From Peromyscus leucopus (lineage: Eukaryota > Chordata > Mammalia > Rodentia > Cricetidae): a DNA stretch of 64,000 nucleotides. Each line of letters starts with the position of its first letter. Within the stretch, counting starts at the first letter, position 1. Location of the stretch: assembly GCF_004664715.2 (NCBI RefSeq), contig NC_051070.1:72854200-72918199 (forward strand), given 5' to 3'. Below, piece by piece: positions 45,181 to 56,246 of this stretch. The notes under the pieces were generated by a model. That model was given only the letters and a program-made list of their open reading frames with translations, was not told the origin of the DNA and ran no database searches. The position numbers and the translations under genes were made by a program.

Positions 45181-46048
45181 AGCCATGGAGAAGTCCTTGA
45201 CTTTTCCAAGTAGGGGCTTTTGTGATAGTAACAGAATTCCATTACGTTTTCCTGTGGCTTGCAGCACAGCAGCCACATGGCAGGTTCCTGCTGCCTCTCA
45301 TGGGCCTCAACACAGAGGAGCTTCTCCCCGCCGCTGCCTGGGGACTTGGGAACACAGCTGCAGGCTTAAAAGCACAGGCATACTACTTAAGACCGCTTCC
45401 CAGAATGGGGGAGGTAAAGCGTGGCCCATTGGTGCCTGCCCTGTGTCGAAGAGCCGAGTGGGGTGGAGGCAGCAGCCAGGAATGCGGCCCCCTTTGTCCC
45501 AGCCATGCAGCTTAACAGTTTAAAATCTCTCCCAGTCAGAAAAAGATTACAGATACACAATAAGAACAGATTCAGATGGAAAAAACTCTAAACGGGTTAC
45601 AGTGTGTTTAAAAGTATATGTAGGTTTAGGAGAATAAAGAGAAGGTATAGACAGTCATAAAAAGGACATATATGGTTTTAAAATAGCAAAATAAAGTCCT
45701 TAGAAAGAGGAGTAAAGTAATATAAAGAAAATGAGCCACATGAGGATGGAAAATGCACAAAAAGTCTGGATTATGTATATTATTGTGTTGTCTTTAAAAT
45801 TTTTGACTGCTATGAGACATTTGATTATAAAAGCTGCTGGATTAAATCAACCTACTACATATTTTAAAAATATCTTGACTCCAAAATTTATGTCACTTTG
45901 GGGGAGGGCTTATGTTTTTGTTTCCACAGGTAATAAGAGACTATGGATTTATTAAAAATTAAAGATGACAAGATTTGATTGAGGAAGACCCCTGAAACCC
46001 TGACTATAGACATAAAAAAAATTAACCTGAAAGAACTGCAAGACACAG

Positions 46049-46125
46049 TCTGGACTACCAAGTGAGTTCCAGGAAAGGCACAAAGCTACACAGAGAAACC
46101 CTGTCTTGAAAAAACAAACCAAACC

Positions 46126-46152
<27 letters not shown>
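46049..46152 (+). mobile_element. 5'-truncated B1 with TSD
   Basis: Only the B1 3' half ('ctaccaagtgagttccagg' to 'gaaaccctgtcttg') and a long A tail. The direct repeat AAGACACAG lies at 46040-46048 and 46153-46161. Confidence 0.92.
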
Positions 46153-46156
<4 letters not shown>

Positions 46157-46868
46157 CACAGGATGTATATTTTACCTGCTCAAACACATAACAAGAAATT
46201 ATTGTTGTCTGATTTATGTACAATACACGGTCTGCACTTGTATTAATGCAGATATATATGTTACCTTTAAAAGTTTATGTATTTTCAGGATAAGGGGACC
46301 AGACACCAATGAAAACAAATGGCCCAGATGATCCAGCATCTCAAAATGCCTCTGTTGCAGTTTCCTCTGAATTCTGCATCCAGAAAGGCTTCAATGCTGC
46401 TGGCTGAGATGATCCAGCCTCACAGACTACTCCAGTCAGGACTTGACCATAATTCTAAAATTTCTTAGAGTTCCCATCAGATTAACAGCACCCCCCAATC
46501 AGCAGGAAGTAGCCAAGAAAATTACACCCACATTCCCAAAAAAGGATTATGGATGTTTGTCTCTGTTTAGGGGGTTGGTTACAAATTGTTATTGGTCATA
46601 GACAATCTCTTTCTAGAAGAAGAAAGGGAGATATGATACAGCAATATATGATATAGAAATAATGGGATAAAAGGGTAGATTATTGAATCTACTTTAATCT
46701 AAAAAACAATTATTAAGCTTACATATTTTACATTACTATGATTTTGGTTTATTGATACAAATTTAAAGTTAATTTTGTTATAATGTATATATATTTCTAC
46801 TCTTGTTTAAGGTATTATGTTTATGTAGCTTATTTAAAAGTATAATATATAATTAAGAAATACAACTT

Positions 46869-47044
46869 GGGGGCTGGAGAGATGGCTCAGAGGTTGAAAG
46901 CACCGACTGCTCTTCCAGAGGTCCTGAGTTCAATTCCCAGCAACCACATGGCGGCTCGCAACCATCTGTAATGAAATCTGGCGCCCTCTTCTGTATACAT
47001 AATAAATAAATAAATCTTTAAAAAAAAAAAAAGAAAGAAAGAAA
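46869..47044 (+). mobile_element. B2 SINE
   Basis: 'gggggctggagagatggctca' to 'gcgccctcttctgtatacat', A-rich tail with GAAA. Little diverged. Inserted in the MYS-like provirus. Confidence 0.95.
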
Positions 47045-47379
47045 TACAACTCAATAGTCATTTTAATAGTCAAACTTATAGTCATGTTAGCTAGGTTTTA
47101 TAGATATGCAAAGATATATTTCAGATGGGTAGGTAATTTTCAAATACTTTGAAGACCTACAGAACATGGCATTTAAAATGTTTTAAAAACTTAAACTTTT
47201 CTGGATATCGAGACTCATCTGCTCCTGGCAGCACCAATCCACTTCGGAGAAGATGATGGACATAGAAGAAACTCCAGATGGAGTTTGCTTTCTTTTTGGC
47301 AAAAGGTAGCCATTTTGGCAAAAAAACTGCTCTTCCTTGAACTGCTTTGACAGTAAGTTGTATAAACTGGACATACAGG

Positions 47380-47560
47380 ACCCATAGGAAATTGACCACT
47401 AAATTTTGCCAAAACAAGGTGAGATGGTCCTTCAGATTCCTCCTTCACAAAAGATACTGCCAGACATTCTGCAGGACACAGAGGAAAGAGACTGATGAAC
47501 TTTGCCAATAGGTGAGACAATCCTTCAAATTTCCTGCTTCATGCTCTAGGTCTGTAGGCT
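47380..47560 (+). repeat. imperfect tandem duplication in provirus interior
   Basis: 'ttgccaaaacaaggtgagatggtccttcagattcctccttcac' type block near 47405-47450 recurs as 'ttgccaataggtgagacaatccttcaaatttcctgcttcat' near 47500-47545. Unit length is about 100 bp. Confidence 0.7.
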
Positions 47561-47957
47561 GAAAATAGAAGTCTCAACATTACAGAGGAACTTTTGGTGA
47601 CTGTCTAGGCAGCCAGATGTCCCTGTCATTTCCAGAATTTTGGAAGCTGCTTATAATGTACTTCCTGTTTACTTAGGTAATAGTATATCATTCTGGGGTC
47701 TTTGGTGGAGTTGAAGACTAGATAGTTATAATTATAGTTTTCCTTAGTCATAATAAAAGATAAATTAGATATAAGACTTTAAACTCACAAAAATAGGATA
47801 AATGACAAAATATTTTCTTTATTTCCTAATATTATTATCTAATATAACCAAAATACAAATAGGCAACACAGTTTGTAATTAATATAAGCCTCTGTGTGTT
47901 TACTTGGGACCGAGTGGCTGTGGGACCCGGCGGGACACAGGAAAACTTCTAGCTACA

Positions 47958-48047
47958 TTCTTGTGTGAGGTTTACTGTGAGGTGTGACTTTATGGTTTTC
48001 CTTGTGTCCTGATTGCCAGGATACCCCTCAGAGCTGTAACACTTACA
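47958..48047 (+). mobile_element. 3' LTR of class I provirus, right part
   Basis: 'ttcttgtgtgaggtttactg' to 'ctgtaacacttaca' aligns with the 3' end of the 5' LTR (35998-36088), completing the LTR interrupted at 43615. Confidence 0.9.
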
Positions 48048-48084
48048 AAAGGCCAATTTAATCTACAGAGTTTCACATAGACAA

Positions 48085-48335
48085 GCAACTGAGTATGTTA
48101 CTCAGTCACTAGTGTGCTCACCTAGCATTCATAAACTTCAGGGTTCAATACCTAACATCATGTTAAGAAAAACAAGCTAGCAACAAAAACAGCACAGTGG
48201 CCAATGCTGTCATCCCAGCATTGGGGAGGTAGAGGCAGGAGGATCAGAAGTTCATGGTCATTCTCATCCACATGAGTCTAGTCCAGCTTGGGCTACATGA
48301 GACCAACCTCCAACCCTGTTTTATTTAAAACGTCT
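48085..48335 (+). mobile_element. B4-type SINE
   Basis: The ID-like part ('gttactcagtcactagtgtgc...gggttcaataccta') is followed by a B1-like part ('atcccagcattggggaggtag' to 'gcttgggctacatgagacc'). Confidence 0.65.
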
Positions 48336-48556
48336 CTAGGCACAGTAGTACATGCCCACAGTCCTGGGAGGCTGAAACAGTAGTATTAAAAAACATTTAA
48401 AGTTGTCATAAGACAGATTAATAATTCGACACAATAATTAATAATAAGACACAAAGATGGAATTGAATGGGCAAAATAATGCTGATGTTATGTACAGGAT
48501 CAGCCTTATTGAGATCAGCCTATAGTGAGATCTTCTCTCAAAAAAGCAAAAACAAA

Positions 48557-48712
48557 GGCCGGGCAGTAGTGGCTCACACCTTTAATCCCAGCACTGAAGA
48601 GGTAGAGGCAGGGGGGGGTCTCTGAGTTTGAGGTTAGCCTGGTCTACAGGGTGAGTTCCAGGACAGCCAGGGCTACACAGAGAAACCTGCCTCAACCCTC
48701 TTGCCCCAAAAA
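48557..48712 (+). mobile_element. B1 SINE
   Basis: 'ggccgggcagtagtggctcacacctttaatcc' to 'cagggctacacagagaaacc'. Confidence 0.92.
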
Positions 48713-48860
48713 GCTAGGGTTGTGCACCCCTTTAGTGTCAGCACTCAGGAGGCAGAGGCAGGCTGTATTCTGTGCGTGAAGGCAGCCTGGTCTATATAGT
48801 GACTTCCAGACCAGCAGGAGTTACATAGTGAGAGCGTGTAGCAAAAACTAAAAAAAGACA
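48713..48860 (+). mobile_element. B1 SINE (diverged)
   Basis: 'ttgtgcacccctttagtgtcagcactcagg' to 'gagttacatagtgagag', adjacent to the previous B1. Confidence 0.7.
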
Positions 48861-49430
48861 AACAAAAAAAACCACAACCCTCCACTCAAGTCAAGAAATA
48901 TAGATGATACTCCTCAATTTATAAGTCATATCCCCCATCCCTACACAAAGAATCATCACAGCAGAAGTAATTTCAGGCTGGAGAGACATATTTTCTCTTC
49001 ATTAACAATGATTGTCAAGGCATCTGATATCTGAGAAACTAGCCCTTCCTTTCCTTGGGAAGTCCATGGGCTTCTGGGTAAGGGCACCTGATCAACAAGC
49101 CGCTCACTCCCATCAGCTTGATGGTCAGTTACAAAGCCTAGGAAGAGAACAATTTATCAGTGAAAAAAACCACCTTTTCAGAACTTTCATGAGACCAAAG
49201 GTCAAGTTCACTTGATTGGCAGATACTGACATAGGAGTTAGGATAGCTGAGGAGTCAGAGATCCCAGGGCAGTGTCTGGAGAAAGGGAGTTGAGATGAAC
49301 TCCATGGGTGGGAAAAAACATTAGACATGTCTACACAAAGATGCCTTTCCGTCATCCTTCCTAGATTCTTAGGTCTCAGGCTACCAGACACACTTTCCCA
49401 GTCTCATTCTAATCCCCCAAGACTGTAGAC
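48861..49430. other. intergenic, nothing recognised
   Basis: No supported gene or repeat. Confidence 0.4.
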
Positions 49431-50165
49431 TGTGATGGTATTGTGTTCCCCAAAATATTGTGTACCTTAATAAACTTATCTGGGGTCAGAGAACAGAAAA
49501 GCCACTAGTTAGGCAGTGATAGCACATGCCTTTAATCCTAGCATTCAAGAGGCAGAAATCCCTGTGGATCTCTTTGAGTTCAAGGCCACATTGGAAACAG
49601 CCAGGCATGGTGACTCACGCCTTTAATCCCAGGAAGCAAGCCTTTAATCCCAGAGAGTGGTGGTAGAAAGCAGGAAGGTATATAAGGCGTGAGGACCAGA
49701 AACTAGAAGCATTTGGCTGGTTAAGCATTTGGCTGGTTAAGCATTTGGCTGGTTAAGCATTTGGCTGGTTAAGCTTTCAGTCTTTGAAGCAGCACAGTTC
49801 AGCTGGGATTTATTCTGGATGAGGACTCAGAGGCTTCCAGTCTGAGGAAACAAGCAAGACCAGCTGAGGAACTGGTGAGGTGAGATAGCTGTGGCTTGTT
49901 CTGTCTCTCTGACCTTCCAGTATTCACCCCAATAACTGGCCTCGGGTTTGATTTTTTTTTTTTTTTTTTTTTTTTGGTTTTTCGAGACAGGGTTTCTCTG
50001 TGTAGCTTTGCGCCTTTCCTGGAACTCACTTTGGAGACCAGGCTGGCCTCGAACTCACAGAGATCCGCCTGCCTCTGCCTCCCGAGTGCTGGGATTAAAA
50101 GCGTGCGCCACCACCGCCCGGCAGGTTTGATTTTATTAATAAGAACTTTTAAGATTCCTGCTACA
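49431..50165 (+). mobile_element. ERVK-like solo LTR (family T, copy 2), split by B1
   Basis: TGTGATGGTATTGTG... to ...TTCCTGCTACA with a perfect duplication GTAGAC (49425-49430, 50166-50171). TATATAAGG near 49680; four tandem copies of GCATTTGGCTGGTTAA (about 49708-49772). A B1 splits its 3' part. Confidence 0.95.
49956..50123 (-). mobile_element. B1 SINE with 11-bp TSD in LTR
   Basis: Near-consensus reverse B1. The direct repeat GGTTTGATTTT lies at 49945-49955 and 50124-50134. Confidence 0.96.
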
Positions 50166-50171
50166 GTAGAC

Positions 50172-51329
50172 TACACTGTTTTGCCCTGGCTGCCTAGATA
50201 AACAACCGCGGTTGCACTTTCAAAAGACAAGAGCTAGAGAAGTAAGAAGAAGGAAAGAATTTAGAACTGTCATAAGACAGACTGATAATTAAGACAAGGA
50301 TCCAGCAGAATGGGCAGAATCATGGTGAGGTTATCTGAGAGAAAAGCCTTGTCCTTGCCGAGGCATGCCAAAGTAGCCAAAGGTGAACCAACAGGGTGTC
50401 TGCAGAGACTTATTTTCAAATGGCCTGGGGTGAGGTAGTACCTGAGTAGTCAGTGAGGTAAGGAATTAGGTGAAAGGCACAAGAGTGCTCATCACATGAT
50501 CTTCCCTAAGCGTAAGGATGTTCTGCCTAAAACGTCAATGACAAATATGTATAAAACATTGTCCCCCAAATATGGGCTCACTTATAACTCCTAAGAATGT
50601 ATTTGGCTGGGAGGATGGGTTCTTTTTGTTGTTATATTGTGAATTGTTCTACATTCATATGTATTGCTTTTGTATCCATATAGTATTTATATAAAACTTA
50701 AGCAACACAAAGACTTATTCTTCGGTCTCTCGGCTGTTTCCCACTACACCCTTGCATCTGGGACTCAGCAAAATAAACCCCTTACAGACCACATTCCTCA
50801 ATGGGAATCACTAGTTCCTTCAGCCTCCTCCAAACACTTCTTTCGGGAACTACTGCCCACACAAAACGGCCCCTTAAACTGCTCTACCAGAACAAATGGC
50901 TTCCTTCACCACCGAGTGCACAAGGATCCCACCCACAAAGGTTCCTACCCCACCTATCATCTGAGTCAGAAACGCTGGCTTGAGGGTTGAGGGTTTCTCG
51001 GTCACTAAGCTAAGAAGTTGCTCTTTCATGTTTCTCTGGAGCCTGGTCTCCGGAGACCCAGCCCTTGGATCTCACCCTGCAGCAGGTCAAAAGAAACAGG
51101 TCTGTGACGATGTAATTAATGTAACTCAGCAGTGCTGTGACATCCCACTCTGTGAATCAACCCAGCCCTAATGTTTTGGATGACACGACTTGAAAAGTAT
51201 TTTAGACATCACGGGTAAAAAGTTTCTCTGTAAAGCCTAACCAGTAATTCCCTGGTCTCTGACTCAGCTCTTCAGAATATTACCAGCAACATCTTCTTTT
51301 TTTTTTAATTATTAAAAAAAAAAAAAATG
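50172..51329. other. intergenic, nothing recognised
   Basis: About 50262-50345 resembles 48400-48485 ('gtcataagacagactgataatt'), so both hold pieces of one unnamed repeat. Otherwise no gene is supported. Confidence 0.4.
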
Positions 51330-51495
51330 TTTGTAGGCATGGGAGGTTTCCCCTACACCGGCCAGAAGAGGACATCGGATCCCCAGGGACCGGAGATGGC
51401 TGTGAGCTACCATGCAGATGCCGGGAACTGAAACCAGTCCTCTGGAAGGGCAGCCCTGATCTTAAGCACCGAACCAGCTTTCCAGCCCCTTCAAG
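51330..51495 (-). mobile_element. B3-type SINE
   Basis: 'ggccagaagaggacatcggatccccag' to 'ccgaaccagctttccagcccc', reverse orientation. Confidence 0.8.
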
Positions 51496-51580
51496 TTCTT
51501 ATTTTTAGAGCTCTTCTGCTCTTCAGGAGAATCTCTTTCCTGTCTTCCTATACCTCTCCACAGTCTGCAGGAGATAAATC

Positions 51581-52150
51581 TGGGCCAGGTGTGGTGGCAC
51601 TTATGGACCAGCTTGCCTCCATCTTAGGCTTAAAAGCCATCTTATAGTAAAGACAAACTAGATTCATTCCTGTTTATGATCAAACCTCTGTTTCTCAGGG
51701 AACCCTGACTACAAACGGTTCTGTATTGCCTATTCCTGGAAATGACAACCATGCCTTTAGTTGTTATGACCACTTTGCAACCCTACCTTGTTTCAAAAGG
51801 CTGTTATGACCACCTTATTATGCTGCTCCTGTAACCCCTGCCTATTTGCTCTCCAAATCCCCCATTTGGAAACCCCCTACCCCTGAGCTATAAAAATCCT
51901 TATCTTGCCCTTGTCCAGTGCTGACCTCTTGAACACCATCTTAGGGGGAGGCAGCCCATGTGCACGATTTAAAAAGCTTACTTTTATTAATTGCTTGCTT
52001 TAATTAATTTGGCCAGGATGATTTGGTTCCTTGATTTTGCTCCTCCCATCTTGGGGATTAACAGCATTTGCCTTTAATCCCAGCACTCAGGAGGGCAGAG
52101 ACAAAGAGATCTCTGAGAATCCCAGGCCGGCCAGGACTACATGGTGGGGC
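51581..52150 (+). mobile_element. B1 SINE split by an LTR
   Basis: B1 start 'tgggccaggtgtggtggcactt' (51581-51602) resumes after the LTR as 'gcatttgcctttaatcccagcactcagg' (52064-52150). GCACTT/GCATTT is the duplicated target. Confidence 0.85.
51603..52063 (+). mobile_element. ERVK-like solo LTR (family R, copy 1)
   Basis: It begins ATGGACCAGCTTGCC and ends GGGATTAACA, with TATAAAAA at 51889-51896. The 6-bp duplication has one mismatch (51597-51602, 52064-52069). It is homologous to 61395-62409. Confidence 0.85.
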
Positions 52151-52899
52151 TGAGGGGCAGTCACTTGGGATAGGGGTGACAGCAGTGATGGGGGTATTGA
52201 AATTTAAACAAAGTCTAAGGTTCCCCCTTCCTCATGGGACATGGAGAAGATCAGATGGGGTGGGGGTGGGGGGATGTTTGGAGAGCAAGGGCTAGCCTGC
52301 TGTAGCCAGGAGCCCAAGGCAGCCAAGTGGACAGTGAGGATGGGGGGGTTGGGTGGGACTGCAGCCCAGCCTGGCGAGTGTGACTACAGGAGCTGGAAGG
52401 GAAGGAAGTCTGGGTCTTGTTGCTTAGCTGGGTGAGGTTCCGCCTAGTGCTGACTCAGAAAGTTGCAACTTACCCTGCTTTCTGTTTTCCTGTTTGTTTG
52501 ACCGGAAACCTACATATATGCCTTTTCCAGGCACTTCGGGCTTCCTTGCTCAGTCTATGAAGCTGCCTGCTGCCCTGTGGCTGACCTCTAAACCAGCTTG
52601 ACTCAAATGACCTTTTCTGCTTTTCCCCTCAATTTTCCTGCTCTGGGAAGCTGCTGAAATTTACCGTTTGGGAGGCTTTTCTTTTAAACTCTTAAACAAT
52701 GTGTCCCCCTTTAATAAACGTTGCATTTGCTTGACTTCCAAACTTGACCTGCCTTTTAACCATTTCATTGGTAGAGAAAAGAAACCCGGTCCTATGCCTC
52801 CACACAGTATCAGAAGGAGCATTAAATCAGTCAACGCTGGCAGTGGGTGGCTCTTAAGAGGCACAGTGTAGGCCCCACACAACTCTGCCCGCCTAGGTT
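52151..52899. other. intergenic, partly LTR-like
   Basis: G-rich at 52240-52350; TATA-like 'catatatgcctttt' at 52512 and AATAAA near 52714 suggest LTR material, not defined further. Confidence 0.4.
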
Positions 52900-53495
52900 C
52901 TCTCTGCTCACAAGGGCCCTAGCCGTAGAAAGGAAGGCAGGGAGAAGGTCAACGCAAAAAACCACAGCTCTTATCTTAAAGGGAAAAAGAGATAGTTCAT
53001 TCTGCAGCCATTTTAAGTCATCGTGGCTTGAGTAGACAGACTTAAGGCACCCCAAAATCAGTGTTCCAATGTGGAAGCAATTTCATGAAGTTTCATAGTT
53101 TTACAGAACAAAGAAAGCCATAAATCAAAGCAAGTTTAAAATACACTGGTGGGTCCATCAGAGAGACAGGGCCAGTGAGATGGGGGAGCTTTCCTACAGG
53201 CCCAAGATGGATCTGATGACATGTTTCGCTTTCAGGTTGGTGGAAGCTAGTGGTCTGCTAAGTTAATAGATTCTAAAAGATTTTTTTTTCCCTATTAGTT
53301 ACAACATGTTATTCACTCAGACACGGAGGTGGTCAAGGAATTCAGTGGGGCGGGACTGTGGCTAAAACTTAGCTCAAGATAAGGTCGTTAGCATCCGGAC
53401 CTGCAACATTCCAGTCTCTCCACAGGACTGAAATTCTAATCAGCCAACCAGTTTCTGCAGGCAAAGCTTTTTTTCAGGAGTTTTCATTCACACTA
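52900..53495 (-). repeat. unassigned rodent repeat, copy 2
   Basis: Inverted homologue of 12505-13030; see there. Shared anchor 'cctgcaacattccagtctctccacag' at 53400-53425. Confidence 0.6.
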
Positions 53496-53654
53496 GCATA
53501 CAAACCTGGACAAAAAGGGGAGTGTGTCAAAGGGGAGAGATAGGGACCAGCGCCCATCAAACCTCCGACCTTTGGTACAGAGCTGAGTTCAGAGGGCAGG
53601 AAGGGGAAGATGAAGAAGGTAAAGTTTAAGCAGGAAAATAGAAGGTTGGTCCAT

Positions 53655-53775
53655 GCCGGGCATGGTGGTACACACCTTTAGGCCCAGCATACAGAAGGCA
53701 GAGGCAGGCCATCTCTGAGTTTGAGGCCAGCCTGGTCTACATAGTTAGACCCTGTCTCAAAAAAAGAAGAAAAGA
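53655..53775 (+). mobile_element. B1 SINE
   Basis: 'gccgggcatggtggtacacaccttta' to 'gttagaccctgtctcaaaa'. Confidence 0.88.
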
Positions 53776-54604
53776 AAATGTCCCTGTAAAACGGGGACAA
53801 TTGTGATCTCTGAGAATGAAAGAAGCTTTCTCATCCACAACATTAAAGGAATCCAATGGCGTCTTTGTCTCACCAACTCAAGGAATGAAATTCACAGGCT
53901 GTTGTCTGTGAGGCCAGCACCATCGAGCAGCTACTGGGAACTGTTTTACGGGAGTGATGGCCTAAACCCGGTGAGGCACAGGTAGCCCATCAGGACAGTG
54001 GCGGACCAACAAGGGGTCCAGGTGCTTCTCAGTTTCAATCAGATCCTCACACGTAGTTTCCAAGACGGGAGTGGGGGTGGGTGGGTGAGTGTTGAGGTGC
54101 TCATCTGTTGTGTAAAGAGGAATGGAAAAAGATCACAAGAAACCAGTAAGGAGCTAGGGCGCTCTCTTCTGGAAAGCTTTGCCTCTGGCCAAAGTCATAA
54201 CCAAGGATATTTCTGGCCTGTGACCAAGGATAAGAACTAGAACTGCTTGATTCCAAGGTCCCTTCCTGAAGACTGGCTGACCAGTTTGTACTTCCTGCTC
54301 TTGTCACTTTGGGCTCATTTGCATACCGCAGGCTTTCCGTGTGTGCTCTGTTGCACACAGTTCTACTCACAACTTTATGCATCGTTGTGCATCTCATATG
54401 AACAGCATCAGAAACAGAGGTGCAGCTCCACGCTGTCACCTCCAGCAGTCTGGGAAGTTCTCTTCATTTTTTTAGAGGTCTTGAGTAAAACTGGATCCTT
54501 GGCTTCAATCAGAAAAAAATAAATCAAACCAGGATGAGCTTTTTCCAATATGAAAGGAGCTGTCATTAAAAATGGAAAGAGCTTTGCTGGAGAGAGAGTA
54601 AACA
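53776..54604. other. intergenic, nothing recognised
   Basis: Non-repetitive by eye. Short frames have no recognisable domain. Confidence 0.4.
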
Positions 54605-54772
54605 AGTGCATGCCTGATGCCCTCAGAAGCCAGAGGAGGGCATTGATTGGATCCCCTAGAACTGGAGTTACAGACCGTTGTGAACCATCATGTGGGGGCT
54701 GGGACTCGAACACCAGTTCTCTGGAAGAGCAGCCAATATTCTTAATCACTGAGCCATTTCTTTTCTAGCCCT
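54605..54772 (-). mobile_element. B3-type SINE
   Basis: 'cctagaactggagttacagaccgttgtg' to 'cttaatcactgagccatttc', reverse orientation. Confidence 0.85.
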
Positions 54773-54999
54773 TATTATCATTATTTTTAAAATAAAAGTG
54801 GCTCCAGACATGTCTCTGATGGAATAATAATCTAATAAAGCAAAGCCAGAACCACTAGGGGTATATAAGGGGGATGGGAAATACCTTTTATGATGAATAG
54901 TGGTTGGGGTTTTCTAGAAAATGTGGGTTTAAAACTGGGAAAAGAACAAGGCCGTAATAAATGTTCATTGTGTTAGAATTATTTTTAAAATTTATTATT

Positions 55000-55170
55000 G
55001 TTGTTGTGTGTATGTTGTTTGAATGCAGGGGTGTGTGTGCATGTGTGTGAGCCTCAGCACACATCTGGAGGTCGGAGGAAAACGTTCTCAAATTGTTCCT
55101 CTCCTTCCACCATGGGATGCAGGGATTGAACTTGGGTCCTCAAGTTTGCTTACAAGTGTTTTTTTTTTTA
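55000..55170 (-). mobile_element. B3-type SINE
   Basis: 'catctggaggtcggaggaaaacg', 'ccttccaccatgggatgcaggg', reverse orientation. Confidence 0.7.
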
Positions 55171-56230
55171 GCCTACTGAGACTCATCACCAGCGCTGTGT
55201 CAGGAAATCTGACCTTCAGCTGGCTGGAGATTTCACCCAGACTCTGGAGTGAGGGGATCCCTTCATTTTCATGTACATCACTTTCTCCGTCTTTCAATTC
55301 TTCCTTAGTCAGTGTATCCCCTGAGCAAGTGTGTGTGTATTTGTATTATAATGAGCCACAGGTCAATGCCAGACACTTTTGAGTGCTTGGCACTGATGCC
55401 AGTGGCCAGATTTAGTGGGATTCTGCTGGGAGTTCCAGCCTTCCTGTTTGCCAGCCTGCTCTTTACACGTGCTGATGTTGCAGCCTTTGTGAGGTTCCTC
55501 ACTTCTCTGCCCTGTTCCATGTCACACTCAAGTCCCCATTGGTTGACATCTTTCTGTTCCAAAGTATTTTCCATCACATAAAACAATAACAGTGATTTAT
55601 TATATAAATTATCCATTGTGTATAATTAATATTAATTACTATAATTAATAATATTGTTATTATAGTAATAAGTTCTTTATTTGAGGCAGGATAGAAAGGT
55701 GGGAAATTGTGGGGACATGGAAAGAAATGAGTGAAACCTTCTGCCAAGCAATAGTCAGGAATACCAGCACAATCACCAACATTTGCTATGAAGAGAGCTA
55801 ACAACGTAGATATGATACTTTTTCTTTAAATTATTTTTTATGTATTCTTTGACAATTTCATCCATATATGCAATATATTTTTCAGCATTAGCCACTCATT
55901 CCTTTCTAATATTTGTTTTAAGTTGTGATGTTCTCAAATCAGAGCGTTAAAGTAACAATAAAGCGGGTGAAGACCTGATGATGTCTGACCTTGGATACGG
56001 CTCTACTCCTCTCTGGAATGTGTCTTGGGAATCTCAGTGTTGACTTTGCCTACAGGGATGGCTCCTTGCTGCAGCCCCAAGATCTAGTTTTACCTCACTG
56101 ATGCTAATCCAGCCAAGTGGTTCCTAAGCAGCACCTGAGAGGTACTGTGTAACTGTGGGAGTCACAGTCCTCCTCTATCCACCAGAGTCTGCAAGGACCA
56201 GTAGTACATTATCACTTGTCTTCCCCCAGC
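55171..56230. other. intergenic, mostly unrecognised
   Basis: AT-rich stretch at 55600-55680. 'gacaatttcatccatatatgc' near 55850 resembles an old L1 3' end, too short to be sure. Confidence 0.4.
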
Positions 56231-56246
56231 CCCAATCCATTTTATT

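Larger units (their letters stand above)
43616..47957 (+). mobile_element. MYS-like ERVK provirus inside the 3' LTR
   Basis: 5' LTR 43616-44057, Lys-type primer site, a mostly non-coding interior, and the last 90 bp of a 3' LTR ending CTAGCTACA. Flanks CTCTTG (43610-43615) and TTCTTG (47958-47963) are a 6-bp duplication with one change, as for class II elements. No gag or pol was recognised, so it was probably non-autonomous or is deeply deleted. A B1, a truncated B1 and a B2 sit inside it. Confidence 0.85.
35601..48047 (+). mobile_element. gammaretrovirus-like (class I) provirus with nested insertions
   Basis: This defective provirus has a 5' LTR, candidate primer site, gag with a zinc knuckle, protease, reverse transcriptase, a heavily decayed 3' region, polypurine tract and 3' LTR. 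It is enlarged by later insertions: solo LTRs at 38042-38436 and 39576-40052, a B1 at 41197-41387, and a complete second provirus at 43616-47957 that splits the 3' LTR. No target-site duplication of the provirus itself was seen. It is an old genomic copy with all genes broken. Confidence 0.88.

Noticed and set aside
45185..45523. 112- and 97-codon overlapping frames
   Set aside because: Inside the MYS-like provirus, no retroviral or cellular motif, and both frames open only by chance base composition.
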